A stretch of 64,000 nt of DNA from Entomortierella parvispora. Lineage: Eukaryota; Mortierellomycota; Mortierellomycetes; Mortierellales; Mortierellaceae. Shown in pieces: positions 1 through 10,428 of this stretch; position 1 is the first letter of the stretch, and every line of letters starts with the position of its first letter. Position numbers and translations under genes: made by a program. The stretch spans positions 62,001 through 126,000 of the forward strand of contig OY752149.1 of NCBI GenBank assembly GCA_963573315.1. Direction: 5' to 3'. The notes below the pieces were generated by a model that searched no databases, was not told the DNA's origin, and was given only the letters and a program-made list of their open reading frames with translations.

Positions 1-1729
1 CATTCCTTCTGTCTTCATCTCCTACAATGGCGATGCTTTGGATGAGAAGACAGTTCTCTTGCGTTCAACTGAACAAGTTGCCAAGGCGGCGCTGGCGGTG
101 TTGGCTTTGCTTGAACCGGTGCCTCAAGGCGCGCCGCCAATCACTTCTGTCGTATATACAACCTTGGGAACAGAGCAAGAATATTTTTTGGTCGATCGCG
201 CGCTCTATGTCCTGCGACCTGATCTCAAAATCACTGGACGGGTCTTGGTCGGTGCTCTGCCCGCAAAGCATCAGCAGATGGAGGATCATTATTTCGGCCA
301 TATTCCCTCGCGTGTCCTGGCCACGATGAGCGAGGCCGAATTGGAACTTTACAAGCTGGGTGTGCCTGTGAAAACACGTCATAACGAGGTGGCGCCCCAG
401 CAGTTCGAGTTGGCTCCAATCTTTGAAGAGACGTCTTTGGCAGTGGATCACAACTTGCTGACAATGGATGTACTCTCCAAGGTTGCCCATCGCAATAACC
501 TGAAGGTCCTCTACCACGAGAAACCTTTCAAAGGCGTAAACGGATCAGGCAAGCACTGCAATTGGTCACTGTCTACGGGTTCTGGAGACAATTTATTGGA
601 TCCTTCTATCAAGCCCGAGACCAACTTTCGGTTCTTGTTCTTCCTTCTTGCCACTCTCGACGCGGTTCAAAGACATGGTAGTCTACTCCGAGCCGGTATC
701 GCTAGTGCCAGCAATGAGCATCGTCTGGGTGCTAACGAGGCGCCCCCAGCCATCATCTCTGTGTTCTTGGGTGAGCACTTGACCGAAGTGCTCAACTCGA
801 TCGAAGAATCGCGACCGATCAAGAACTTCTCCATGCCCAATATCCGGACCATCAAGCTCGGGGGTACCGCTCTAGATGTCATGGTCTCCACTTTGCCAGA
901 GATCTCGCGTGATCTTACGGATCGAAACCGTACGTCACCTTTTGCCTTCACAGGCAACAAGTTTGAGTTCAGAGCCGTTGGATCCAAGCAGTCGCCTTCT
1001 TTCCCCATGACGCTTTTGAACGCTGCTGTGGCCTCGTCTTTGCAGGATATGGCCGAGGCATTGAGAGCCGCGGCCGGTAACAAGGCTTTCCCATCGGATG
1101 CAGACAAGTTCAAAGTGATTCGCCAATATATTGCTGCGACAAAGACCATTCGGTTCGAAGGCGATAACTACTCGGACGATTGGCGTCAAGAGGCGGCTCG
1201 TCGCGGTCTTCCCAATATCACGAATTGTCCCGACGCGTTTGATCAGATCATTGAGGAAAAGAACTCGGCCATGTTGTGCAAGCTCGGGATCTTTTCGAAA
1301 TCTGAGCTTCAATCGCGTCATTATATCCTGATGGAGCGATACTCCAAGGACTTGTTGCTGGAGGCCAACACCCTGCGCACCATCTTGGCGCAGCAGATTC
1401 TTCCGGCAGCTTATGAATACCGAGCGGCCCTGGCCTCTTCATGCGCACAACAGAAAGCAATAGGTCTCGGATCTGGTGGTCCTGAGCTCAAAACTCTGAA
1501 CTTGACAACACCAATGGTGGAGAGTCTCATAGAGTGGATCGAAAAGCTGGACGAGGCCATCAATCACGTCCATACTTCCAGCCACGACCCTTCGAAGGAG
1601 GCTCGTGCTTCTGCAAAGTATCTCTTGCCGGCCATGGAGGGTGCCCGTGATGTCGCGGACGAGCTGGAGACGGTTCTGGCAGACAAATACTTTCCCCTGC
1701 CCAAGATGTCTGAACTTCTCTGGTTCTAA
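1..1729 (+). CDS. Glutamine synthetase type III (GSIII), 5'-partial
   Basis: Makes glutamine from glutamate, ammonia and ATP in the cytosol. The frame is open from base 2 (the protein enters as IPSVFISYNGDALDEKT) and runs to a TAA at 1727-1729, so only the N-terminal part lies outside the window. GSIII-type blocks visible are the FISY-GxALD-KTxLLRS stretch, GTEQEYFLVD (metal and glutamate site region), VPVKTRHNEVAPQQFELAPIFE and NGSGKHCNWS (ATP and substrate region). These fit the long hexamer-pair GSIII class and not the short eukaryotic GSII. About 575 residues remain, against roughly 700 for the family. No intron is seen in this part. The ATG-like starts after base 1 are internal. The family call is confident; whether this or a second GSII gene is the main assimilatory enzyme cannot be told from here. 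Confidence 0.93.
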   Translation, partial: IPSVFISYNGDALDEKTVLLRSTEQVAKAALAVLALLEPVPQGAPPITSVVYTTLGTEQEYFLVDRALYVLRPDLKITGRVLVGALPAKHQQMEDHYFGHIPSRVLATMSEAELELYKLGVPVKTRHNEVAPQQFELAPIFEETSLAVDHNLLTMDVLSKVAHRNNLKVLYHEKPFKGVNGSGKHCNWSLSTGSGDNLLDPSIKPETNFRFLFFLLATLDAVQRHGSLLRAGIASASNEHRLGANEAPPAIISVFLGEHLTEVLNSIEESRPIKNFSMPNIRTIKLGGTALDVMVSTLPEISRDLTDRNRTSPFAFTGNKFEFRAVGSKQSPSFPMTLLNAAVASSLQDMAEALRAAAGNKAFPSDADKFKVIRQYIAATKTIRFEGDNYSDDWRQEAARRGLPNITNCPDAFDQIIEEKNSAMLCKLGIFSKSELQSRHYILMERYSKDLLLEANTLRTILAQQILPAAYEYRAALASSCAQQKAIGLGSGGPELKTLNLTTPMVESLIEWIEKLDEAINHVHTSSHDPSKEARASAKYLLPAMEGARDVADELETVLADKYFPLPKMSELLWF

Positions 1730-2030
1730 AGGTTTAATATCTTTGCGACAAACACACCACCATTAAAACAGTAGTACTGAGTCTGCTAGTTGTTCACAAG
1801 TGGAATAAAACGATAAAAGGAGGTATCCATCCATGTTCGTGATCTTGAAGGGTTGGAGCCTGGATTTAATCTAACCGACGAGCCTGGACGTTGGTTAGAG
1901 AGTAGCAGGGTGGACAGATAAGCGACACAAAAAGGGAAGTCGCCCCATGATCGGCGGATAGATCTCTCGCCTGAGGATCGTCGAAGAAAAACAGCTGAAC
2001 GACGACCAAAAAAATGAAAAAAAAAGAATT
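1730..2030. other. Intergenic spacer between glutamine synthetase and tRNA-Arg
   Basis: No coding potential is seen. The stretch holds the glutamine synthetase 3' flank and the 3' flank of the minus-strand tRNA-Arg. It ends in an A/T-rich run at 2008-2027; on the tRNA strand this gives a T-run just past the tRNA that can act as a Pol III terminator. Confidence 0.6.
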
Positions 2031-2103
2031 CGCCCGTACTAGGACTCGAACCTAGAACTTTCACCTTAGGAGGGAGATGGAATATCCATTTTCCCATACG
2101 GGC
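2031..2103 (-). tRNA. tRNA-Arg (anticodon CCT)
   Basis: The reverse complement folds as a cloverleaf. The acceptor GCCCGTA pairs with TACGGGC. The D-arm GGAA/TTCC and T-arm CTAGG-TTCGAGT-CCTAG are perfect. The anticodon loop CTCCTAA gives CCT, decoding AGG. The discriminator base is G. The anticodon stem TCTCC/GGTGA has one internal T-T mismatch, which is unusual and lowers confidence in full function. A T-run follows on the transcribed strand. Confidence 0.8.
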
Positions 2104-2183
2104 GATTATTCAGAACCTCTTGATCTGATTCGTTGAGACATGTTTTTTCTCTGTTCTACAAATATCCTCCGTTCCACCACAAT

Positions 2184-2197
2184 AAATCACGTGATTT
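2184..2197. promoter_or_regulatory. CACGTG palindrome upstream of tRNA-Tyr
   Basis: AAATCACGTGATTT is a 14-bp perfect palindrome centred on the CACGTG box bound by bHLH factors of the Cbf1/USF type. It lies 73 bp upstream of tRNA-Tyr and 81 bp upstream of the divergent tRNA-Arg. A similar palindrome precedes tRNA-Arg(ACG) at 14559-14576. Its function is inferred. Confidence 0.4.
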
Positions 2198-2269
2198 ACA
2201 TAATCACATGACTTGAATATGGAATACCATATGTAAAGTATTTTAAAACATGCCAAATATCAAAAACAT

Positions 2270-2352
2270 CCGAAAATAGCTCAGTTGGTAGAGCGGGAGA
2301 CTGTAGTTTGTCTGTCATCTCTAGGTCCCTGGTTCAAATCCGGGTTTTCGGA
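2270..2352 (+). tRNA. tRNA-Tyr (anticodon GTA) with intron
   Basis: The acceptor CCGAAAA pairs with TTTTCGG, followed by discriminator A. The D-arm is GCTC-AGTTGGTA-GAGC. The anticodon stem GGAGA/TCTCT encloses C-T-GTA-G. A 10-nt insertion (TTTGTCTGTC) directly after position 37 is the expected place for a eukaryotic tRNA-Tyr intron. The T-arm CCTGG-TTCAAAT-CCGGG is intact. TTTT at about 2356 can terminate Pol III. A CACGTG palindrome lies about 75 bp upstream. Confidence 0.93.
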
Positions 2353-2505
2353 TATATTTTGCACTTCGCGCTTTTCTCTTTTTTTGGCCGAAAAGCCGTT
2401 GAACATTCGAGAACTCGAGAGCCGACCATGTAGCCCCAAGAGTTGTGTGATTCTTCTCTGTTTTTTGCCCTCAATTCCCTTTTCAATTACACATAGAAAG
2501 ACAAC

Positions 2506-3455
2506 ATGTCATCAGCCTACGGAACCATTGCTCGACCAGTTTCCGACAAGAGCCTGGGATCAATTCTCCCCCGTCATGCAAAACTCAAGGCGGTGGTGGA
2601 GCACGACTCTCCATCTTCCGCAGTCAATGATGCCACTCTCTTCAAAATCGTTTCTCAGCCATTGAAGGACGACAGCAAGGGACAGGAATCCAACTATACC
2701 CTTGATGCTACAGCCCACAACACGCTGTTTGAAGCTATGGGGATTGTGTTCAACAATGAAGTGGACAGAGGCGACACTTATCCACAGGAGCATCGTTTGG
2801 ATACGGCCCAATTCGACAACTATTTCTTCTCGGGCGACGCGTTTGTGCTGCTCAAGGGTCACTATAATCACGCGATGGATGTCCAGCCAAAGGGCTCTGC
2901 CTCAGAATGGGATAAGGAACTCCTAGGATTCTTTTACATCAAGCCCAATTTTCCGGTATGACAGATCAGGACTATGTGGGGGGGGAAAAAGTATGCAGAC
3001 ATGACGCTAAAAACACTAGCTTCGTTTTATTGAACTCTAGGGTCGTTGTTCTCATGTAAGCGAGTTGTAATCGATGAATGTCCTCTTCCACAAAGTAGTT
3101 TGATCCTGAACGTTCTTCTCTATGATGGCTGTAATAGATTTGCAATGGAGGCTTTATGGTGAATCCCGCTCATCGTGGATCGGGCATTGGCAACATCTTG
3201 GGCAGAGCTTTCCTTCGGATCGTGCCCGTGATCGGTTACAAAGCCTCCATGTTCAACCTGGTCTTCGTCTCCAACGTGGCCTCCATCAAACTCTGGCGCC
3301 GCCTTGGATTCAAGGAGATTGGACGCATTCCCAACGCTGGACGCCTCCGAGGGCAAGGTGCAGAGAAAACTCAAGATAATTGCGATAACGAGGGATTTGT
3401 AGATGCTATCCAATTCTATTGGGACTTTGAGACCATGCCTGTTACCGAGGATTGA
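2506..3455 (+). CDS. Mpr1-like GNAT N-acetyltransferase
   Basis: Exons 2506-2955, 3041-3055 and 3138-3455 give 260 residues. The second exon is only 15 nt and encodes GRCSH. Joined, the conserved block reads PNFP-GRCSH-ICNGGF, followed by the acetyl-CoA loop at 168-173 (R-GSGIG), then FNLVFVSNVASIKLWRRLGF and a G/N-rich tail ending in VDAI. This matches the yeast Mpr1 family, which acetylates azetidine-2-carboxylate or pyrroline-5-carboxylate and lowers oxidative stress; the substrate here is inferred. Both introns (85 and 82 nt) are GT-AG and in phase 0. The gene begins about 150 bp after tRNA-Tyr and converges on the DnaJ gene with a gap of about 95 bp. Confidence 0.87.
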
Positions 3456-3549
3456 GAATAAACTATAAAGGGTGAATAGGATTTTATTATTTATGTACAG
3501 GGGAGAAAGGGGTGAGTGGAGGTTGGATATTACACGACTGTTGGGCTTT

Positions 3550-4803
3550 TTACGCCAGAATCTTGCGGATGCCTTCTTTCTGGGCTGATGTGAGGCTCTG
3601 AGGGAACTTGACCATGTATTTGACTACAAGATCACCTTTCTGGCCTGGTTTCTTGGAGATAGGCATTCCTTCGCCTGGGAATTTTTCTTCTTGGCCAGGT
3701 TGAATCACGCGTGCACTGGCTGAAACGGGAAGGGTGCGTCCATCAAGAGTCTTGACCGTCTTTGAGAATCCAGTCAGGGCCTCCATGAGGGTCAAATCGA
3801 CCTCGACAATCAGATCGTCGCCCCGGCGCGTAAAAGTTGGGTGTGGTTTCTCTTCCAAGACAAACTCGATATCCTGTACAGCTCCGCTAGGGAACTCATC
3901 ACCCTCGTTCGGGAATCGGATCTTGGTACCCGCCTTCCAGCCTGGCTTTACATCAACGGTGAGAATCTTGTCGGCAGTGCGTCCAGACCCATCTCGGACC
4001 TTACGGGTAACCTTGAGTCGTTTGGTGACACCCTTTTGAAGGTCCTCAAGTGAGACGGCCAATGTGCGGACCAGTGCTGGGGGTTTCTCAGGAGCGGACG
4101 ACTGTGATGACTGTTGCTGTTGCTGTGATCTCCGACTTCCTGGCATACCGCCCATACCTCCTGGCATACCGCCCATTCCTCCTGGCATACCGCCCATACC
4201 GCCCATACCGCCCATGCTGCCCATGCCTTGCCGCATGCCAGCAAATCCTCCCATGTCGTCGTCACCAAAGCCACCGCCTCCTCCAAATGATGAGAAGAAT
4301 TGCTTGAAGATATCCTCGGCATTTGTAGGTCTGAATCCGCCGCCGGCGCCACCCATGCCTCCTGGGCCTGTCGAGAAGCTGAAGGTATGTCCACCACCAC
4401 CAGGGAAGCCACTGAAACCACCCTGAGGGAATCCTCCAGGGCCGCCGGCGCCGTCTGGACCTGCGCCACCCTTGAGTCCATCCTCACCAAACTGATCAAA
4501 GACGGCGCGCTTGTTCTTGTCGCTCAAGACCTCGTAGGCTTCCGAGATATCCTGGAATTTCTTTTGGGCATCTGGGGCAGAGTTCTAAATCGATTGAAAA
4601 GTAAAAGAAAACAAGTCAGTTTACCACAGAAGAAAAACGCGGATGCTCACCATCCATCTCAAGAGTATTTGCAGCTGGGTTGAAAACGAGGAACGTACCT
4701 TATCTGGATGGTATTTCAATGCGAGCTTGCGGTAGGCTTTCTTGAGCTGATCGTCCGTGGCGGCCTTGTCGACCCCTAGAATTGCGTAATAGTCTTTTCC
4801 CAT
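3550..4803 (-). CDS. Type II DnaJ/Hsp40 co-chaperone (Sis1/DNAJB-like)
   Basis: Exons 4803-4699 and 4584-3550 give 379 residues. Residues 1-70 are a J-domain with the HPD motif that stimulates Hsp70 ATPase; the intron falls directly after HPDK. A G/F region follows, then a G/M-rich tract of GGMPGGM-type repeats (DNA 4139-4215). Two beta-sandwich client-binding domains (from about [15 protein letters not shown]) carry the FPNEGDEFP and LDGRTLPV blocks typical of the class. There is no CxxCxGxG zinc domain, so it is type II, acting in the cytosol and nucleus with Hsp70. The start at [11 protein letters not shown] is the family start. Upstream on the transcribed strand are a CACGTG at 5093-5098 and two weakly spaced TTC/GAA units that are not a convincing heat-shock element. 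Confidence 0.95.
4139..4215 (-). repeat. In-frame tandem repeat coding the G/M linker of the DnaJ protein
   Basis: Near-identical short units (CCTGGCATACCGCCCAT on +) repeat three times and then degrade. They encode GGMPGGM and GGM units in the flexible linker between J-domain and client-binding domains. The tract is likely length-variable between strains. Confidence 0.75.
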
Positions 4804-5997
4804 GGTTGTGGTTGTCTCGCGTTTGAGTGTGGGAATGAAGGGATATGGATGGGTATCGAGAGAAAGTATGTAGAGTTTACACAGGGAGGGGGATCTGTGT
4901 GAAGACCGAAGAGGGAAGGGTAAGTGAAGAGTGAGTAAAGAGTGGGGGAAGAGTAGGGAAAGATGAGGAGAAGGAACAAGAGGAACCAGGGGATGGGGAT
5001 GGGACCTCCTTTATGCATTGGGTAGCATGCTGTCATCGCAAACGCTCGAAAGGTCTGGAAGGTACGCTTAAGGGGCAAATGAAGTTTGGAATCACGTGCT
5101 GGTCACGAGATCGGCGGACGGTTGGAGTTGCCACCAAAAAATTGTGTGAGACAAAAAAAAGGACTTCAAGGGAAGGGGCTTCGCCGACCGACCTTGGTTG
5201 AGTGGTTGGGTTTCCAAAGTTTCCTTGGGTCTGTGTGTCAGGGGCAGTGGCTTGTTTCCTCCGAAAGTAACCGGATGAACATGATGGGATCTGCGAACCA
5301 ACCTTCAAGATGGGCGAGGTGTGAGGAACAATTGTTCAAAGAATCTGGAAGGGTTTCTCGCAAGAACCATTTTGCCTTGGTGACAGCAACAAGTTGTGAG
5401 CTTGCTTGACACTGACCCGGAGAGTAATATTTGTGCAGATGTAGTGCTGAGCACAAACCAGCAAGTTGGGCTGCACCTTGATCCTCTTTTGTGGCAGCCG
5501 GTAAAGTTAATGGCCCATGGGCAACACTTGAGCGCACAACATTGCTCAATTGAGGTCATCCGCGATGGGCGTATTTCTGCTTGTTGCAGCCTGCTGCGAC
5601 CCACCTGTTCAGTTTTCAATATTGGCGCAAGGGCAACTTCTGAAACCACAGACTTCACTCCACTTTTGTGGATTCGCAATCCAGGGTAAAGCTGTTCAAT
5701 TGATTTCATCAGGAAGTGTGTCATTCGGTAAAGGCTGTGACAGGGCAGCGAGCTTCCCCTGTGGAGTAGAGTCCAAAACTAGGATCCCAGATCCGTCATT
5801 TTGTATCGCTGATTCTGGAGGAACACAGTTGGGAAAACAAAATCTGCCTATGGTAGAAGGTTTGAGGAAACCGAAAAATTCAAAAAGTGAACCAGCTGGA
5901 CTCTGACGAGTGGATAAACACACACCCGGTCCGATAAACACTCTTGCGGGCTTGAAAGTCAAGTGGATGACTTTTCTGCTGCTCTCTTGTTGCTGGC

Positions 5998-6028
<31 letters not shown>

Positions 6029-7495
6029 GTTTGTGAGCCGGAGCAGGCAACTGGGTGTATCGATATCGACTTACTGTACCACCTGGCGACACAACAATTC
6101 AGCTTTACAAGAACAGGCGCTAGTAACGCAAGTATTCGATCCAAGAACAGGAATGAAGGGTGGGCCACTATTGTAATTTCAGGGGTGAGTGTCAAGGGGA
6201 GAGACAAACCGTTGAAGTCGTCAGGACAGGGCCCTTTGGAGGTATGCAACCGTTGGATTTTAGATTTTTTTTTTTTTTTTGGATGACCTTGTGACGGAGA
6301 GTAGAGCTCGCGCGCACAGCGCACCGTTGGTGCATCTTCTGCCTCCAAGCAAATCTGCAATTGCCTTTCTCCAATGGCTGTTATCATGACATGACCTTGG
6401 CGGGATAAAATAGAAAAAGGAAAAAAAAAAAAAAAGCGCAGTTGTCGGCGGACCAACAGAGAGTTGGACCCCTGGAGCTTATGGACGGACATTTGTCATG
6501 CTCTCATCCTGCTAAGCCAGTCCACTCTGTGATGAATAATAGGGACGCCCAGTTCGGTTTGCTTCTTTCTGGATGGAAAGCGGTGTGAGTGGGTGCCTGG
6601 AACAGTTCTGGGGCTTGGATTGCAGACCTGCGGGCAATTGAAAACCGTTGGCCCGCTGGCGTTCATGTACTTTGGTAAAGAATTATTAAATTTGCCATGC
6701 AAAGCAAAAGACTGCGTAGCGCAGGCATGTGTGCCATCGAGGCAAAAACAATGAGCAAGCAAACGGAGAGAGGACTCCAGTGGTTTGTCTTGGGCTTTTG
6801 GGAGAGAACATGCACAACGACGACAGCAGAGCGATGAGAAACTTGGGCGAACCCTTGGCACTGGGTGTGATGGTGGAGCACAGGTCCATGCAGCAGCAGG
6901 AAAAACAACAGGCAGGTGCCGAGGGACAGCAAGAGGGCAAGGCCAAGATCTGTAATCACCGCACCGCGCCGTTTCCGGTTCCACCGGATGACGGAAGAGG
7001 AAGACCAAGCGGAAAAAAAGAGAGAGAGGAGAGTAAAGTAAAAAACTATAAAGATTTTTTTTCTTCTCTCCGCTTGAAACAGAGCGCAAGTCGGTCAGCG
7101 TTGTATCAACCCGCCCAATCCAGACAGGACAGGGATCGCAGGGATGCGGAATGGCGGGATGATGACGAGGGCGATGCCCGGAGATGAAGGAGATGAGGAA
7201 GCGATATAAAGAGAGAACGAGCGAAGGGAGAAGAGGATGTGCGAGGGAGAAAGACAGACAGACAGAAAGAAGCGCGAGCAGGACGCGACAGGAAAAGGGA
7301 TTCCGCCCAGCAGGGGGATTGGAGGGAAGGGAGGGCCAGCCAAACCGGTTCTTCTTTCTCCCTTCAGGCAGACCGACAAAACAGAGAGCGCAAGAGATAG
7401 AAACAGACCCATTGGCAGAGAGACAGACAGACAGCTGCCTCCCGCCCACTCTCCTCTTTCACGTTCTGAGAGCCAGGATGCTGTCATCGGCCCGC
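4804..7495. other. Gene-poor intergenic region with homopolymer tracts
   Basis: The DnaJ promoter occupies the left side and the upstream region of the hydroxylase gene the right. CACGTG lies at 5093-5098. Homopolymers include T26 at 6003-6028, a T-run near 6266-6280 and an A-run near 6421-6435. Open frames of up to 317 codons here are low-complexity, lack family motifs and look like chance frames in purine/pyrimidine-skewed DNA. No RNA gene was recognised. Confidence 0.5.
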
Positions 7496-7499
7496 CCGT

Positions 7500-7509
7500 A
7501 TATAAAAGG
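7500..7509 (+). promoter_or_regulatory. TATA box of the sphingolipid hydroxylase gene
   Basis: The sequence TATATAAAAGG sits in a GC-rich setting. It is followed by a strongly CT-rich stretch (7525-7880) typical of a fungal core promoter and 5' leader. The first ATG that continues into the conserved protein is at 7881, so the leader would be roughly 350 nt. Confidence 0.75.
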
Positions 7510-7880
7510 CCCGTCCCCGCAGCCCGTTTCTTCCTCTTTTTCCTCCTCTTCTTCTCTCATCCTCTTGTACTCATTGACCCATTCCTCTGCTCCACTTTTT
7601 GCCATTCTCATTCTTCCAGTGCGTTCTTTTGTCTTTACTGTCTTTCCCCACTCACTCACTCTCACTCTCTCTCTGTCTCTCCTCGCCTGCTCCGCGTCTT
7701 CTCATATCTTCTGATACCTCTTTCTTTTCATCAGCTCTGACTTGTGAAAAAAGCACCGACCACCCTTGTCTCAACTGCTGCACTCTCGTCCTCCCGCTCT
7801 CACAGTGCTCCTCTTCCTTCCCTCCCTCCTCCTTTCATCCCCTCTACCTCTCTCAACTTCAATCCCACCTCTCTCCTACA

Positions 7881-10113
7881 ATGGCACCCACGGTTCAAGC
7901 CCCGTTGTTCTCGTTCATATCCGACCAGTCGCTGGCTCTATTGCTGCCTGTCATTGTTTACTGGGCGTACTCGCTGCTCTTCCACTGGGCTTCGCTGAAA
8001 GAGTTTCCCTGGATGGAAAAGTACAGAATCCATGACAAGGAGGAAGAAACCCGCAACAGAGTCTCGTTACCCGATGTTATCAAGGCCGTCATTGTTCAGC
8101 AAGTCCTCCAGGTAAGGTGTCATTTCATTTGTCTTCGGATTGTTCGCTCCACCCAGGATCGCAACACCTCTGTTATTCGCAGGAGGGCAGAGAATGTGGG
8201 GGTGGTGCTTGGCACACGATGGTATGACTGGCGCCTACCAGACTTGTCATCGAGTCAAGGGAGGAATATTCCTATCGGATCCAATAGGTCTCTGGGCAAG
8301 GAGAAGAGAGATCAAAAAAGAGGAGCCTTGCAAACTGTGGTGTTCTCTTTGGGTGCTTTGAGAGATCGCAGGCCTGGATGGACAGTGTTTACTGAAGTGC
8401 TGAGGAATGAGCTGTGTCAGGAACGGCCCTTAGCTTTGACATCAACAAGATTGGGGGCTTGAGCAGCACCTTTTTCCGTTTTCAGGGGACAAGAGCGGGA
8501 ACAGGACGAGGCGTTGCGTGGATCTCAGTGAAGGATCCCTCAGAATTACGTTCACCCGCCAAACCAAGCAGCCTCACTTCTGTGACTGACGGAGCTACGA
8601 ACGCGCGCAGCTCAAACCGAGATGGACCCGTTCTTATGACGACTTGATCCGTGTGGTAAAGAAGGGGGAGTGCAAACACCACTGGAACAAGTGGAGGCAA
8701 CATCGACTCTTTGGCACTTTGCTGCCAAACGACAAAGCCGCACACAGATCGGCATTCGTTTGTCTCGATAGCAACAGCCGCTCAACTTGCCTCATTTTTT
8801 TCATTGCTCTCCCTGGGCGGGAGACGGGTCACCCTCGTCCCTTGTCCCCCCCTCGACTTTCAATTGCTCAGCACTGCGCTGCTCTGTGCCCCCCCGTCTT
8901 TCATCTGCCCATTGTCATGCCCTACCCTGTCGAAAAGCGACAGTGTGGAGAGGGCGAATCGAACAGCCGTCCTAACCCTTCCATTTCTTCTCTTGTAATA
9001 GACTGCTCTTGGCTTTATCGTTGTCGTCGCAGACGACTCTGAGATGGTCTTTGACGACGAACTCAGTCTCGCTCGCTATCAACAGTGGATCAGCTTGGGT
9101 CTCGCCACCGCTGGTCTGCAGGGTCTTGTTTCCCAAACCGTCATTGCAAACATGGCCCACCTGTGCTACTTTTACCTCGAGTCAATTGCTCGCTTCTGGG
9201 TCGCCATGGCTATTCTCGATACGTGGCAATACTTCCTCCACCGTCTGTTCCACAATGTGCCATACCTCTACAAGCACTTTCATTCGCGCCATCATCGCCT
9301 CTACGTGACGTACTCCTTTGGTGCCCTGTACAACCATCCCTTCGAGGGCTTTCTCATGGACAGTGTAGGAGCCTCTTTGGCCTTCCTCATCAGTGGCATG
9401 GGTAACCGTGGAGCTCTTGCTTTCTTTTCGTTCTCGACTCTAAAGACTGTCGATGACCACTGCGGCTACAACATTCCCTTCAACCCTCTCCAAGTTCTGT
9501 TCTGGAACAATGCCGACTAGTAAGTTGTGTATTCTTTTGGGGGTTATTTTTATCTCGTGCTCGGGCAATTGCTGTGTTTATCTGGACACAACAACCGAAA
9601 CTGACATCTCTTGCACTTTCTCTCCTCAACAGCCATGACATTCATCACCAGAACTTTGGTATCAAGAGCAACTTCTCGCAGCCATTTGGCACTATGTGGG
9701 ACCACGTCTTGGGTACCCACATGTCTCGCGAGGAGGCCAACCAAATCATTAAGGTTAAAGAGGAGCGCAAGGCTGCGCGCTTGGCGGCTCAGAACCACAG
9801 CGGCAACACGTCTGCCAAGACCACATTGACAACAGCCGCGGTCGCCCTCGGCTCATCGATCAAGACATCTGCCCCTTACAAGGAAGAGGATGTCCACAGC
9901 AGCGGAAACAACAGCGGCAACGACAGTCATGAAGAAGCAGAGGAGGAGAAGAAAAACGCGTCGAGCGCACGCCGACTTTCTTCTGTTGGCTTTGATGCAA
10001 CAATTGCCACATCAAGCTCGGTAGAGCTCCCAGGATACCGCGAGCTCCTTGCCACGCGTGTTCGCGTGGATAACGGATTCGTTTCTGGCAAGGGACAGGG
10101 CAAGGCACTCTAA
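7881..10113 (+). CDS. SUR2: Sphingolipid C4-hydroxylase, SUR2-type fatty-acid hydroxylase
   Basis: Exons 7881-8111, 9002-9519 and 9633-10113 give 409 residues. The enzyme hydroxylates the C4 position of the sphinganine base to make phytosphingosine in the ER membrane. The di-iron histidine clusters are HRLFH (157-161), HSRHH (171-175) and HDIHH (251-255), the last formed exactly across intron 2. FGALYNHPFEGF and TVDDHCGY blocks are characteristic of SUR2. Hydrophobic helices occur near residues 10-35, 78-90, 110-130 and 180-200. The C-terminal 150 residues are a hydrophilic, Ser/Ala/Lys-rich extension that yeast SUR2 lacks. Intron 1 is 890 nt, very long for this window; intron 2 is 113 nt. 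Confidence 0.93.
8112..9001 (+). other. 890-nt first intron of the sphingolipid hydroxylase gene
   Basis: It starts GTAAGG and ends ...TTGTAATAG; both ends are canonical and in phase 0. No coding, tRNA or mobile sequence was recognised inside. Frames that read through exon 1 into it stop early and show no conservation pattern. Other introns in this gene and its neighbours are near 80-120 nt. Confidence 0.7.
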
Positions 10114-10428
10114 AAAAAGTCTTTACTTGACTCGACCATTTTCATTTGTTATCTTTTTAATTCTCTTGTTCTGTAATATCTGTCTGTACAAAATATGGCC
10201 CCAAATCCTACGAGCCCTCTTCCTCGCTTCCTCGCCTCCTATCCCCTTCTTGGCCACACACACTCTCCCCCCCGCATACCTTTTCCCCCTATATCCCCAG
10301 CATCCTACCCTATCTAGTATATAATCCACCTCGACGTTTTTAATAATAGTAGTTATTCAACGCAGAATTTCTTGTCATTGAGAAGGAGGGGATGATGTTG
10401 CTGAAGTGAATGATGGAGCTATTATTGT
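10114..10428. other. Convergent 3' spacer between hydroxylase and seven-helix gene
   Basis: About 315 nt of A/T- and C-rich DNA between two gene ends. It must hold both polyadenylation regions. No gene is seen. Confidence 0.6.

Noticed and set aside
5040-5095. Heat-shock element upstream of the DnaJ gene
   Set aside because: TTC and GAA units occur but not in the regular 5-bp alternating array; too weak to call.
6496-7449. 317-codon minus-strand open frame, with overlapping frames on both strands up to 7714
   Set aside because: It is low-complexity, Ser/Leu/Pro-rich, overlaps equally long frames on the other strand and lies over the TATA-side promoter of the hydroxylase gene. No family motif.
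8112-8462. Read-through of hydroxylase exon 1 into intron 1
   Set aside because: The canonical GTAAGG donor and the TAG acceptor at 9001 restore conserved protein; the read-through text has no conserved character.
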